64,000 nt of DNA, from contig JAWKLZ010000003.1 of the NCBI GenBank assembly GCA_041392475.1, positions 1,323,501 to 1,387,500 on the forward strand, written 5' to 3'. The notes beneath the pieces are model-generated. The model searched no databases and was not told where the DNA came from. It saw only the letters and a program-made list of their open reading frames with translations. Every line of letters starts with the position of its first letter. Position 1 is the first letter of the stretch. This DNA comes from Chitinophagales bacterium (GTDB lineage: Bacteria; Bacteroidota; Bacteroidia; Chitinophagales; UBA2359). A program made the position numbers and the translations under genes. Positions 1 to 8,477 of this stretch are shown here, piece after piece.

Positions 1-599
1 CTTCTTGTTTGAATACACCATAAGCTTCTTCCAAAGAATCCGCATCTGCGCCAGAAGAAACTTCCATACCTAAAAAACAGTTTTGTCCCACAGTTGTAGC
101 CACATAAGCTTTTTTACCTTGTATTTTTACATGGTGTTCATCTGCTAAAATATCGGAAGGTAATTTTTCTGGGTCATGGATGGTTGTGCCTACAATGCTA
201 TAATCACTAAAACAATTATAGAGGCGATCACCACATCGCATTGTATCCAAAAGCAAATGCCAATGCCCAGAAAGGAACACCGAACCGCTTTAAGAACAAG
301 CCTTTAGAAGCTATATACGTCTTCGCTCTGCAATAAGGCAGAATGAAACTTGGGCGTATTTGATAATTTTGTCCCGCTACTTTTATTTTTCGCATTTGGA
401 TATTCATTTTTTTCGACGGCCGAGTTTTGCCGTTAAGCACATAACCTTTAGTCATTTGTGCAGGAAATAACTCGGGGCTTGTTGCCCATATTTCGCTAAT
501 TATTTGGCGAGCTATTTTTGGGTCGTTTAAAAATGAATCGTATTTATTTTCCAAAATCGGTAATACAATCGTACAATTTTTGTTAATTTGAGATGCCAT
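1..599 (-). pseudogene. DDE-type transposase, frameshifted and cut by the window edge
   Basis: The reading frame starts at 599 (MASQINKNC) and stops at 228 after ...FGYNAMW. One base further on, the frame continues as DRLYNCFSDYSIVG... and then, near position 30, as GMEVSSGADADSLEEAYGVF, running off the left edge. The second half resembles, from memory, a DDE transposase family common in Bacteroidota, with an acidic residue in the SSGAD segment; the exact IS family is not certain. One indel near 228 therefore breaks the gene. It lies just downstream of the truncated beta-lactamase and may have inserted into a cassette boundary. A programmed frameshift is possible but I see no slippery run at the junction. 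Confidence 0.6.
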
Positions 600-679
600 T
601 GAATTTGCACTTGTTTGGTTCGTACTTTAAACATAAGCTTTTTCAGTGGCTTTTTTATTATCACAGCAAAACGTTACAA

Positions 680-1150
680 TCAGAACTTTTCGATGTATTC
701 TTCTCCACCCACCAATCGAATTAGTACATCGGTTATATTATTATCACTCTGCACAACCATCCACGTTAGTGCCTCTTCTAAAGAAATAGTAACCTTACCA
801 TTTGGAAAATTATCTCTAAAGGGACTCCAGGTGTTTTCTAATAATTCTTCGCTCGAAATAAAGAGTTCTTGGTCTTTTGAGAACTCATGTTTCTCCACCT
901 TATTCAAAACTGTCAATGCAATTGGAATTTTTACTGTGCTTAACATTGGATAAAGTTTGTCTCCATTTATAGACAGTATTTTATTTGATCTCGAATCAAT
1001 AATCGATAAACCAATATCAGCTTTGGTATTAGATATTAGTTTTTCTAAACTGTTTTTTAAAGCACCATCATATTGGTTTTCACTACAAGAAATTACTAAT
1101 AGAGTTGTAATTAATAAGCCAATTATTTTCTGAATTTTCACTTGTTTCAT
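680..1150 (-). pseudogene. Truncated class A beta-lactamase (cassette-borne)
   Basis: The 156-residue product begins with a lipoprotein-type signal (lipobox ending at C22). It then shows the class A active-site motif S71-T-V-K74 and the S135-D-N137 loop, followed by LVGG. It stops at 680, well before the omega-loop glutamate and the K-T-G motif; a complete class A enzyme is about 290 residues, so roughly half the protein is missing and it should be inactive. The start side has a cassette-like TTATGCTTCATT boundary, but the sequence after the stop (GATTGTAAC) does not match its complement. This suggests the 3' half was lost by recombination or IS insertion. It is probably a remnant of an A2-type (CfxA/PER-like) gene. 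Confidence 0.75.
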
Positions 1151-1160
1151 TTTTAATGAA

Positions 1161-1208
1161 GCATAACGTCCAGCATAGTGGGCTTTTGCCCGCTATGGGC
1201 AGTTATGT
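1161..1208. other. attC-like hairpin, interrupted by intron I-1
   Basis: The sequence reads CATAAC ... AGCATAGTGGGC-TTTT-GCCCGCTATG ... GTTATG, an imperfect palindrome with an unpaired central segment. It shares the TTTT loop and the TATGGGCA side with the hairpins at 41004, 43814 and 46874. It lies between the beta-lactamase fragment and the gene at 1742-2383, both on the minus strand, where an attC site would lie. The intron starts immediately after it. Confidence 0.65.
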
Positions 1209-1742
1209 GTGAGCCTCGAATGGTAAATATAACGAAGATTTAGCTTATTGCCTAAATAATCGTTTCATTTTGTGAAGTGAAAGCAAAATGTCCAGTGAAA
1301 GTCTCCCCGACAAATTGGGACAGGCTTACCAAAAACAGTGAGTACCTATACAGTAGATTCAGCAGGGATTGACCGAAGGATATTTACCTTACCGAGGGAG
1401 GTCTGTAATTGTAAAGACGGAGGCAACGCATCAGCCGAAGAGCAAACACCGCTTGGTAACAAGCAAGGTGGCAATTGCAGAAGTCATAGTAGCCGAGTAT
1501 TGATTGCTCATGGCGAAGGACTGAATCTTACCCTTTTGGAAATTCGATAGGGAGCTATGCTGTCGTCCATTGCTGTAAAAGCATAGACAGATAGTAGCCC
1601 TATGTTAAAGTACAAAATAGCTGGTGATGGTGAAAAGAGCATCATCGGAGATGGGTAGGAAACCGCCGTATACGAGACCCGTATGTACGGTGGTGTGAGA
1701 GGTACTCCCGTAGGCAAACCGCTTACGGGCTACCTACTCGAT
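1209..1742 (+). mobile_element. Group IIC-attC-type intron copy I-1, no RT
   Basis: This copy begins GTGAGCCTCGAATGG (GTGCGCC in its sisters) and ends ...GGCTACCTACTCGAT. It contains the family domain V (about 1660-1697: ACCGCC-GTATACGAGACCCGTATGTAC-GGTGG) followed by a domain VI hairpin. It has no RT. Relative to the full ORF-less copies it has lost most of the domain I segment after the first 110 bases and carries a foreign stretch there (CCCCGACAAATTGGGACAGG). It is therefore probably defective. It is oriented opposite to the cassette genes and ends on the stop codon of the gene at 1742. Confidence 0.8.
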
Positions 1743-2383
1743 TACCACACGTTTTCATCTTTTTTAGTTGATTCGTATGGTTCGCTTGCACTTTTCAATA
1801 TTTTTTCTTTAATTCTATTTGGCGATAATTTCATTTCTAATTTCATCTTAAACAACTTCATTTTGCTAATGAATGAGTTTGGATTTTCCAAGTATTCTTT
1901 CACTTCTTCTTCTGTCAAAATTTTATTAATTTCTCTATTCGCATCAATCTTGATTAATGGAAATATTGGATTGTTTTCATCAGTCAATGTTATTTGATTG
2001 TCTATTGACTTGCTTATTTCAAGCATAAATTCTTCTATCAATTCAAATTCCTCAATCGAGTTGACTTCTTTTGGGTCAATGTCAAATTCAATTTGGTCTT
2101 CTAAAAAGAAATGGCAGTTTATTCTAATTTTTCCAAGAGCTATTAAAGCACTTTTACTTTCTATTTCTCCTGTTTTGTCAGTTAGATATTCAATAACATA
2201 ATCCTTATTAATTTTATTAGTGTCTTTGTATTCTCCAGTGTCACCATAATAGACTTTATATTTTTCGTTAATTAAGTCAATGACTTTTCGCCAATCATTT
2301 AGTGAAACCTCTTGGACATAAATATCTCGTAATGCACCATCTTGTTCAAATATCCATTTTATGTCTTTCCAGTTTCTTTTCAT
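1742..2383 (-). CDS. Hypothetical cassette protein, 213 aa
   Basis: I do not recognise this protein. It is a charged, soluble, mostly helical product (MKRNWKDIKWIFEQ...) without a signal peptide or membrane segment, and with a Lys/Glu-rich C-terminus. Its stop codon (complement of 1742-1744) overlaps the last base of intron I-1. The DNA just after the stop reads GTGTGGTAA on the minus strand. The DNA before the start (2395-2404) gives GTTACCACAC, an exact complement. Matching cassette start and R''-type ends of this kind are the signature of a single integron cassette. A domain fold is not evident, and the function is unknown. Confidence 0.7.
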   Translation of the reverse strand: MKRNWKDIKWIFEQDGALRDIYVQEVSLNDWRKVIDLINEKYKVYYGDTGEYKDTNKINKDYVIEYLTDKTGEIESKSALIALGKIRINCHFFLEDQIEFDIDPKEVNSIEEFELIEEFMLEISKSIDNQITLTDENNPIFPLIKIDANREINKILTEEEVKEYLENPNSFISKMKLFKMKLEMKLSPNRIKEKILKSASEPYESTKKDENVW

Positions 2384-2394
2384 TTTTCTTTAAT

Positions 2395-2445
2395 GTGTGG
2401 TAACGATTGTAAAGACGAACACAGTTGCGTCTTTATCCACAATAT
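2395..2445. other. attC-like site at the outer edge of the left cassette patch
   Basis: GTGTGGTAAC (2395-2404) is the complement of the bases at the other end of the 1742-2383 cassette. It is followed by an imperfect hairpin ATTGT-AAAGACG ... CGTCTTTAT-CCACAAT. No intron is present. This looks like the last attC of the preceding, now missing, cassette. To its right no integrase gene or further cassette is seen before the chromosomal genes begin. Confidence 0.5.
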
Positions 2446-2540
2446 CCAAATTTAAAAAATCTTCTTCATTCCTCCAAAACAAAATACAATATAGCCTAAA
2501 AAAAAGTCAATCCTAATTTCGTATAAAAAAATATACTAAC

Positions 2541-2642
2541 TGTCTTGCGTAACAATTGAAGTAAATATAAAATACGTCTTGCGCATTAATTGTAAAAAAG
2601 ACACAATATGTGTTGCGTATTAATTGCAGAGAAAATGTTATA
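2541..2642. repeat. Three direct repeats with an exact 34-bp period
   Basis: Units start at 2541, 2575 and 2609. Each begins (T/C)GT(C/G)TTGCG(T/C)A and continues with (A)AATTG followed by an A-rich spacer. They lie in the AT-rich gap between the cassette patch and the ECF sigma gene. The regular spacing suggests a protein-binding array or the remnant of a tandem repeat. Their function is unknown. Confidence 0.5.
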
Positions 2643-2702
2643 TGTCTAACTTATCCAATAGAACTGTTCACCTGATTGAAGTCAATTTGGCGTAAGAAAA
2701 AA

Positions 2703-2843
2703 GGTTCTGTGACAATTTTTGTGGAAGCAATAAAGACTTCGGAAGTTTCATTTTATAAGAAGTTAATTTTTAGCGAAATAGTTTTTTGATTTTGTAAGCG
2801 GCAAACTTCCGAAGTCTCAAATCACAGATTTTGTCAAAGAACC
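2703..2843. repeat. Long imperfect inverted repeat, family A copy 1
   Basis: The left arm GGTTCTGTGACAA...GACTTCGGAAGTTT pairs with the right arm AAACTTCCGAAGTCTC...TTGTCAAAGAACC across about 50 bases. Related GACTT..GAAGTTT / AAACTTC..AAGTC palindromes occur at 10530-10610 and 26581-26660, so this is a dispersed chromosomal repeat. It sits about 90 bp upstream of the ECF sigma gene. Confidence 0.55.
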
Positions 2844-2932
2844 AGAAAAAATATCCCTAATTTTTTTTTTCTTCCCCCTGTAACTATTCTCTACCTTCAT
2901 CCGACCTACGACTGAATGACGAAAAAAGCTAC

Positions 2933-3418
2933 ATGACATCTAAAGAGTACAACAACTGTGTAAAACTGTATGCCGATCGGGTGTATCGCTTCATCATAAA
3001 GCATGTGAAGCAGGAAGCGGATGCCAAAGATTTGGTGCAGAATGCCTATTTGGTATTGTGGAACAAACATGCCGACATTGAAGTGGACAAGGCGAGGGCA
3101 TTTTTGTTTTCGGTTGCCTACAACAAGATGGTGGACGGTTTTAGGAAAATGAAGCGGGTGCAACATTGGGCGGATATGCCTGAGGATAGCCGTATTGTTT
3201 ACCCTACTTCCAACGATTTGAAGGAGGTGTTGGACAAAGGTTTGGAGACATTGCCAGAGATTCAAAAAACGGTGGTTTTGTTGCGGGATTATGAGGGTTA
3301 TGCTTACCAAGAGATTGCAGAGATTACACAGTTGTCGGAGGCGCAGGTGAAAGTATATATTTTTAGAGCCAGAAAGAAATTGAGGTTTTTTTTGAGCGGT
3401 TTGGTGAATAGTGACTAG
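2933..3418 (+). CDS. ECF-family RNA polymerase sigma factor
   Basis: This 161-residue protein has the two-domain ECF layout. Region 2 (about residues 8-75) includes the DAKDLVQNAYLVLW stretch and a variant of the -10 recognition helix. Region 4 (about 105-158) has LPEIQKTVVLLRDYEGYAYQEIAEI and an HTH ending in a basic KVYIFRARKKLR helix. It should direct RNA polymerase to a small regulon. The gene downstream (3508) encodes a single-pass membrane protein with an anti-sigma-like N-terminus, and the third gene a secreted barrel. The group therefore looks like an autoregulated envelope-stress or surface-sensing operon. Confidence 0.88.
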   Translation: MTSKEYNNCVKLYADRVYRFIIKHVKQEADAKDLVQNAYLVLWNKHADIEVDKARAFLFSVAYNKMVDGFRKMKRVQHWADMPEDSRIVYPTSNDLKEVLDKGLETLPEIQKTVVLLRDYEGYAYQEIAEITQLSEAQVKVYIFRARKKLRFFLSGLVNSD

Positions 3419-3507
3419 CGACGCTTAATAAGTGAACTTGGCAGCAAGAATAATCCGCTATTTTTAGAGGAATAAATATCGGAGGTTTAAACAAAATTAG
3501 AGTAGGA

Positions 3508-4608
3508 ATGGATATCAACAATCAAAATTACGAGGAGTTTGCGATAGATTATTTGGAGGGAAATCTTTCCCCCGAACTGGAAGAGGTAATGCAGCTTTTT
3601 TTACTGCAAAACCCTGATATTGAAGCAGAATTAATGGGTTTAGAAGGAGTGGTTTTGGAGGCAGATTTGGCTATTGGTTTTCCTGATAAGGCGGCCTTGC
3701 TGCAATTGGAGGAAAGGTCAAAAGTTGTTCCGCTTTTTCGGCAATGGAAACGGTATGTATTGCCAATTGCTGCTGCTTTGTGTTTGTTTTTTGTGGTGCA
3801 GTTGCTTTTGCAGCCTGTTGAAAATCAAAATAATAATAAAAAAGTTGAAGTGATTGCTGGAGGAAATGATGCAAAAACAAATGATGGAAATAAGGGCGAA
3901 ATTGCAGACGTAGAAGAAAATAAAGAAGGGGATATAGAGAATGAAATGGAAAAAGGAAATGAGAATAATTCTGAAATGGAGAATAATTTGAAACCCAAAG
4001 TAAATTTATCTAAATCCATTGCCGTGAATCAGCCTTCAACAGCGAAAATGAATACTGCAAAAAACATTCAGCATAGATCAAAATTGCAGAAGGAAACGAA
4101 TACAATACAGAATGTCAATGTGGCGGTGAATCAAGGTTTTGAGAGAGAAAATAGGGGAGGGGTGACAGGTTTTGAGAAGCCTATTGAAGATGCTGCAATG
4201 GAAGCGGTTGCCACAAAACAGCGAGATGAAACCATTGCAGTGGTGGAGGAACACGAGATTTTGGAGGTGAAAAAAACAGTTGCAGTGAAAGAAAAAGAGG
4301 TCAGAGATGTGCTTACTTTGACGGCATTGCCTTCACAATCGGGTGAGGTAGCAGGAGAATCAATTGTAGTAGCAAATGTAGATTTTAGGGAACTTCCACA
4401 AGCAGAAGTTATTGATATAGAGAGCAATAAAGAAAACAATAGAACAAAGTCGACTTTTTTTAACAATTTGAAGAGAGCCATTACGCCAGAAGTATTGGCG
4501 AGTGATGACATGTACGAATCAGGTACAGATTCGGAGATTTTAGTGTCAATAAGTATGAAGCCCGAACAACATGATTTTATTAAAAAAATATTTAAAAACA
4601 ATAGATAA
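3508..4608 (+). CDS. Putative anti-sigma factor, single-pass membrane protein
   Basis: The N-terminal 60 residues (NYEEFAIDYLEGNLSPELEEVMQLFLLQNPDIEAEL) look like the cytoplasmic helical region of Bacteroidota anti-sigma proteins. One transmembrane helix follows (about residues 77-96, LPIAAALCLFFVVQLLL). The remaining 270 residues would be periplasmic and are low-complexity, rich in Glu, Asn, Lys and Val, with no recognised domain. It lies 90 bp after the ECF sigma gene and its TAA overlaps the next ATG (TAATG), which implies translational coupling. The role is inferred from position and topology, not from a conserved zinc motif. Confidence 0.6.
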   Translation: MDINNQNYEEFAIDYLEGNLSPELEEVMQLFLLQNPDIEAELMGLEGVVLEADLAIGFPDKAALLQLEERSKVVPLFRQWKRYVLPIAAALCLFFVVQLLLQPVENQNNNKKVEVIAGGNDAKTNDGNKGEIADVEENKEGDIENEMEKGNENNSEMENNLKPKVNLSKSIAVNQPSTAKMNTAKNIQHRSKLQKETNTIQNVNVAVNQGFERENRGGVTGFEKPIEDAAMEAVATKQRDETIAVVEEHEILEVKKTVAVKEKEVRDVLTLTALPSQSGEVAGESIVVANVDFRELPQAEVIDIESNKENNRTKSTFFNNLKRAITPEVLASDDMYESGTDSEILVSISMKPEQHDFIKKIFKNNR

Positions 4609-5573
4609 TGAAACAGTTTAAGAAAATTCAATATTTTGTAAAAAGTTTGAAAACAAGCCTTTGGATGGCATTGTGTGTTTGTGTGTGCAGTTTGTTGTGG
4701 GTTCCTGCAAATGCTGCAATGGTGGAAGGAGGAAGCAATGGATTGGAGGGCGAATGGATGGAAACATCACATGGAGTTCACGCTGGAGTTGGGGTACAAG
4801 ATAGCCTGCCAAAAGCAGAAGGAAGACGTGATTCAACTCGTTTGAAGATTGGCGGCTTAAAAATCATCATTAAAGACAAAGACGATGGGGGAGAAATGGA
4901 AATATATTCAGATAAAAGTGATGGTGATTATGACAATAAAAAGGACTGCAACGGTAAGGTGAGGACAAGGTACTTTATGCTGGACTTGGGCTTCAATACC
5001 TATTTGTCGGACGGTAGCTTCAATTTGCCGAGTGAATTGAATGATTTAGACTTGGATTATGGTAAGTCGCTCAATGTGAATTTACATTTGTTTCGTCAGC
5101 GTATTGGTTTGATTGGCAACAATCTGAACTTTATGTATGGTTTGGAGTTGGCTTGGAATAATTACCATTTTGAAAACGACATCACGCTAATACACGATGC
5201 AGATGCACTCATGATTGTGGACAACAATATTGACTTCAAAAAGAACAAATTAGCCACTACTTACCTGCAAATGCCTGTATTGTTCAACATCGAAACGAAT
5301 CCTCGACAACCTGAGAAGTCCTTTAGAATAAGCGGTGGTGCGTATGGCGGTTTGTTGTTGGGTGCGAGAACGAAACAGAAAAGCAGCGAAAATGGTAAGG
5401 TCAAAATCAAAGATGACTTCAACATCAATAAGTTTCGGTACGGTGTCATCGGTCAAGTGGGAATTGGGCCTGTCAATTTTTATGTAGATTATGCACTCAA
5501 TTCTTTGTTCAAAGATGGTGAGGGACCTGATTTGCGACCACTTTCGATTGGCTTTACCTTGATTCCGTTTTGA
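4608..5573 (+). CDS. PorT-family-like outer-membrane beta-barrel protein
   Basis: The 321-residue product has an N-terminal signal segment (about residues 15-37, ending ANA). A charged linker rich in Asp, Lys and Gly follows. From about residue 120 there are alternating hydrophobic strands (YFMLDLGFNTYL, LNFMYGLELAWNNYHF, GVIGQVGIGPVNFYVDYAL), ending ...SIGFTLIPF with the terminal Phe typical of outer-membrane barrels. It is the last gene of the sigma/anti-sigma operon, with a start overlapping the preceding stop. A terminator follows at 5582. The substrate or function is unknown. Confidence 0.7.
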   Translation: MKQFKKIQYFVKSLKTSLWMALCVCVCSLLWVPANAAMVEGGSNGLEGEWMETSHGVHAGVGVQDSLPKAEGRRDSTRLKIGGLKIIIKDKDDGGEMEIYSDKSDGDYDNKKDCNGKVRTRYFMLDLGFNTYLSDGSFNLPSELNDLDLDYGKSLNVNLHLFRQRIGLIGNNLNFMYGLELAWNNYHFENDITLIHDADALMIVDNNIDFKKNKLATTYLQMPVLFNIETNPRQPEKSFRISGGAYGGLLLGARTKQKSSENGKVKIKDDFNINKFRYGVIGQVGIGPVNFYVDYALNSLFKDGEGPDLRPLSIGFTLIPF

Positions 5574-5581
5574 TAATGTGC

Positions 5582-5626
5582 TGAATGGCGGTAAGTTTTG
5601 AAGACTACCGCCATTCAACTTTTTTT
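5582..5626 (+). terminator. Rho-independent terminator after the ECF sigma operon
   Basis: A perfect 12-bp stem TGAATGGCGGTA / TACCGCCATTCA with a 12-base loop is followed by a run of seven T. It sits 9 bp after the barrel gene stop and just before the convergent gene at 5640. Confidence 0.85.
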
Positions 5627-5639
5627 ATAAAGCGTCCTA

Positions 5640-6446
5640 TTATTTAAAAAAGACTGCTTCAAACTTTGCCAAGGTAGCTATTTTGGATTTGTTGAGTACC
5701 AAAGTGTTTCCAGTAATGGTATAGTTGTCAATGATTTCTAAGACTTTAAAGAAATTGGACTCCTCCTTCATATTCTTACAGGCCATTTTGGTAGATATCA
5801 TTTTAGAAAATGTTATTCTATTGCCGTTCTTCACTTCATACACTCCACTAAATGAATTGCAGCCTCCGCTACCCGAAACGCTATTGTCTTCTGATACCAG
5901 TACCATGTGAGCCTCCTTTGGATTGTTTTTATTTCCTTTTATGGCTTGTCCTCCCAGTTCTACGAGTCTCCAATAGGTTTCGGTCAATTGATTTTGCTTT
6001 TTTTTCAGCACATATTTATCCGCCAATGCACCTGTTATTCTTTCTCCTTTCATGTCGAGTTTGAAAAGAGCATTTTCACCAACCATGTATTTTACAGATA
6101 ATTTGTCTTCGTCAAAGTCAGCAAGGGCTATCTTCCCTCCATCACCATCCCATACAAATCCGCCTTTCTTCTCAAAAATGGTATCTTCTTTCCCAAGATA
6201 TTTGGTTTTGTAGATGTAGGTTAGATTTTTGTTTAAAGTGATTTCGGTTTGTATGCCTTCACAATCAGCACAGGGCAATATTCCTTGATAGATTCCTTCC
6301 CAATCCAAGGAATTTTGACTGTGGTGTCCAGGGTCAGGATTAGATGGATTCGTATTAGAGTTGTTGGGTTCTGTTGGGTTTTGTGTGGCATTACAGGCGA
6401 TGAAACTGAAGGCGATCAGAATCAGCACAATCAATCGGTTATTCAT
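5640..6446 (-). CDS. NlpE-N plus META domain lipoprotein
   Basis: A lipoprotein signal peptide (FSFIAC, Cys about 18) is followed by a Pro/Asn-rich spacer. Residues about 48-135 form an NlpE N-terminal-like domain with WEGIYQGILPCADCEGIQTEITL, including the CxxC pair characteristic of the copper-homeostasis lipoprotein family. Residues about 155-265 form a META/HslJ-type domain (TYWRLVELGG..., GSGGCNSFSGVYEV). Such fusions are common in Bacteroidota and are thought to sit in the envelope and sense or buffer stress. The gene is transcribed convergently to the sigma operon and appears monocistronic. Confidence 0.85.
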   Translation of the reverse strand: MNNRLIVLILIAFSFIACNATQNPTEPNNSNTNPSNPDPGHHSQNSLDWEGIYQGILPCADCEGIQTEITLNKNLTYIYKTKYLGKEDTIFEKKGGFVWDGDGGKIALADFDEDKLSVKYMVGENALFKLDMKGERITGALADKYVLKKKQNQLTETYWRLVELGGQAIKGNKNNPKEAHMVLVSEDNSVSGSGGCNSFSGVYEVKNGNRITFSKMISTKMACKNMKEESNFFKVLEIIDNYTITGNTLVLNKSKIATLAKFEAVFFK

Positions 6447-6577
6447 ATTGATTCTCTTATAGTTTGTTGATTAGGAAAGGAAATGAATGTGGATTTTACA
6501 TTTGATGTAAAATGCAATAAAAGAACGCTTTTGAGGAGATAATGTTTATCGTTCTATGGATTGTCTCCTTCAATGGG

Positions 6578-6820
6578 TCAATCTTCGTCTTCATCCAATT
6601 GATCTACCAAATCAATTACCCATGCAAGGACTTTGGAACTCAAGTACTTGGACATTCCCGCTTTTCGGCTCGCACTTTTGAGGATGTTGATGTTTTTGTA
6701 GCCGATGCTTCGTTCTTCTGCCAAAGTGATGTAATTTTCCCAATCTCGATTTGAAATGATGTCAAATTGAGCACGCATGATGTCTAAATCAGTCGGGTCG
6801 TTGATGTCGTATTTTGCCAT
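6578..6820 (-). CDS. Small hypothetical protein, about 80 aa
   Basis: The likely start is the ATG at 6820 (MAKYDINDPTDLDIM), as the 11 codons upstream look like leader sequence. The product is acidic and helical and ends in the run DQLDEDED. I see no signal peptide and no known domain. Its codon use resembles its neighbours. It sits alone between two lipoprotein genes. The function is unknown. Confidence 0.55.
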   Translation of the reverse strand: MAKYDINDPTDLDIMRAQFDIISNRDWENYITLAEERSIGYKNINILKSASRKAGMSKYLSSKVLAWVIDLVDQLDEDED

Positions 6821-6910
6821 AGTTTGAAGGTTGTTTTGTTTTTTTGAACACAAAGGCTTTAAGGCACAGTGTGTTGTTTTGTTTGATTATTTTTTGACGC
6901 TCAAATATAA

Positions 6911-7453
6911 TTATAAATCAACATAGACTGACACTTCATTTTGAAAATGCAATTGATCGTCTGTATCTACTTCAATAGTAAAAGTATGCTCCCCTTTTTG
7001 AAATTGAGCTTTTTCTATAAATTCGGGCATGAAATAAAAGGTAACACCACCCCAACGAAATGTACGAGTTTCTAAATTTGGAAGACTTGTTAAATTTGAA
7101 TTTGCAGAAATACTGACACCTTCATAAATGAAATCTTTATCACACTTCAATATTAGGCTACTTTCTACAATTTTATTTTCGTAGGTTTCTCCACATGAAT
7201 TTGCAAAAGAATTTGAGATTATTCCAAAATTGTTTTGCATTCCTAACCTTATTTGTTCATAAGTCAAAGTCAAAATCAAAATAAAATCTTGTTTTATTGT
7301 ATCTGCTTTACGTACAGATGAAGATCGTGAGTTGTAAACTTCAATTTCACCTCCTCCTGTAATTTGATAGGTGTATGTACAACAATTGTGTAAGAAAATA
7401 CAACAGAAAAATAGAGATAAATAACAAATAAAGGTTCTGATTAGTGTTTTCAT
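6911..7453 (-). CDS. Hypothetical secreted lipoprotein
   Basis: This 180-residue product has a hydrophobic N-terminus rich in Cys (CYLSLFFCCIFLHNCC), probably a lipoprotein signal. The mature part is beta-rich and ends in QKGEHTFTIEVDTDD-type strands. It resembles the small DUF5034-like lipoproteins of Bacteroidota only in general form, and I do not assign it. It is on the same strand as the DUF72 gene 50 bp upstream and could be read through from it. Confidence 0.55.
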   Translation of the reverse strand: MKTLIRTFICYLSLFFCCIFLHNCCTYTYQITGGGEIEVYNSRSSSVRKADTIKQDFILILTLTYEQIRLGMQNNFGIISNSFANSCGETYENKIVESSLILKCDKDFIYEGVSISANSNLTSLPNLETRTFRWGGVTFYFMPEFIEKAQFQKGEHTFTIEVDTDDQLHFQNEVSVYVDL

Positions 7454-7504
7454 ATTGGTAGTTTAATTTTTAAATACGTAAAATACGAAATCTAATTCAA
7501 AAAA

Positions 7505-8389
7505 TCAAAACAAACTCATCTGCTCAGGTAATTTCGGCAAATCATCCACAGGAAAAGTAGGCACATTGCCGACTTCAATGCCCAATGATTCGCACTTTTC
7601 CTTCAATAATTCGTGAAAAAAGCGAGCAATGGTAGGAGTCGTCAATTCTCCAGGTGAATGGATAAATACATAAGGTGTTTTGCCCAATTGCAGCCATTCT
7701 GCCACGATTTGGGCGAGATAGATAAACCTTGTTCGGTTGGCTTCGGGTGTAGGATGTCCCACAAAACGTAGAAAAGGATGCTCGGCAGTTGTGGTGAAAT
7801 AAGCGGGCATTTGTGGTTTTTTGCGCTGTGCGCCAATGATGTGTTCATCTTCCGATTCGATGGCGTGAAGCGTTGAGGTATCAAATATGGCCCTATTCAT
7901 GCCGAGTCGCTGCAATGTATCGTTCAGCTCTTGATTTGCGGTTTCGTTGCGATAAAAATCAAGGTGCCGTACTTCAACGGCATAGGTCAAATCTTGTGGC
8001 AAAGTTTGCAGAAATTGCTCCAAAACAGGCAGACCTTTTCGATTGAAGGAGGGAGGCAATTGAAGGAAAAAAACGCCGATTTTCTCCAAAAGCGGTTCTA
8101 AACTCCCCAAAAAGTGCGTCACTTCTTTTTGCACATTTTGCAGCTTATACACATGGCTGATGAGTTTGGGAAATTTGAAGCTGAACCGAAAATCTTTTGG
8201 CGTGTCCATTTTCCAACGCATGACCATAGAGGCTTTGGGCAAACCATAAAAAGTATTGTTGCCTTCAACAGTGTTGAAGACCTTGGCATATTGTGATAAA
8301 TAGTCTTTTGGTTTGGCTTTGGGCGTAAAAAAAGAACCTTCCCAGTCTTTGTTTGCCCAAATCGGACAGCCGAGGTAGTAGTTTTGCAT
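7505..8389 (-). CDS. DUF72 family protein (YecE-like)
   Basis: This 294-residue TIM-barrel-type protein opens with YYLGCPIWANKDWEGSFF. It then contains the family segments FNTVEGNNTFYGLPKASMVMRW, FRFSFKFPKLISH, FFLQLPPSF and YAVEVRHLDFY. Biochemical roles in this family are poorly known. The length is normal. It lies downstream of porX on the same strand, across an 88-bp gap containing two mutually exclusive hairpins (8397-8464). Its expression may therefore depend on read-through from porX. Confidence 0.85.
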   Translation of the reverse strand: MQNYYLGCPIWANKDWEGSFFTPKAKPKDYLSQYAKVFNTVEGNNTFYGLPKASMVMRWKMDTPKDFRFSFKFPKLISHVYKLQNVQKEVTHFLGSLEPLLEKIGVFFLQLPPSFNRKGLPVLEQFLQTLPQDLTYAVEVRHLDFYRNETANQELNDTLQRLGMNRAIFDTSTLHAIESEDEHIIGAQRKKPQMPAYFTTTAEHPFLRFVGHPTPEANRTRFIYLAQIVAEWLQLGKTPYVFIHSPGELTTPTIARFFHELLKEKCESLGIEVGNVPTFPVDDLPKLPEQMSLF

Positions 8390-8396
8390 GGTTGAA

Positions 8397-8464
8397 ATTG
8401 TTTTATGGTTGAATTGCTATACTGTGTAAATAGTTCAACCATAAAACAATACGGCAATTCAACC
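8397..8464 (-). promoter_or_regulatory. Overlapping, mutually exclusive hairpins between porX and the DUF72 gene
   Basis: Hairpin A pairs 8397-8413 (ATTGTTTTATGGTTGAA) with 8434-8450, a perfect 17-bp match. Hairpin B pairs 8407-8417 (GGTTGAATTGC) with 8454-8464, a perfect 11-bp match. Both use the GGTTGAA segment and so cannot form together. On the minus strand this lies directly after the porX stop and before the DUF72 start. There is no clear T run, so it may be a processing or attenuation element rather than a simple terminator. Confidence 0.45.
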
Positions 8465-8477
8465 ATTTTCTACAAGT

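Noticed and set aside
2906..3310. Minus-strand frame opposite the ECF sigma gene
   Set aside because: Shadow of a clearly recognised gene; no independent support.
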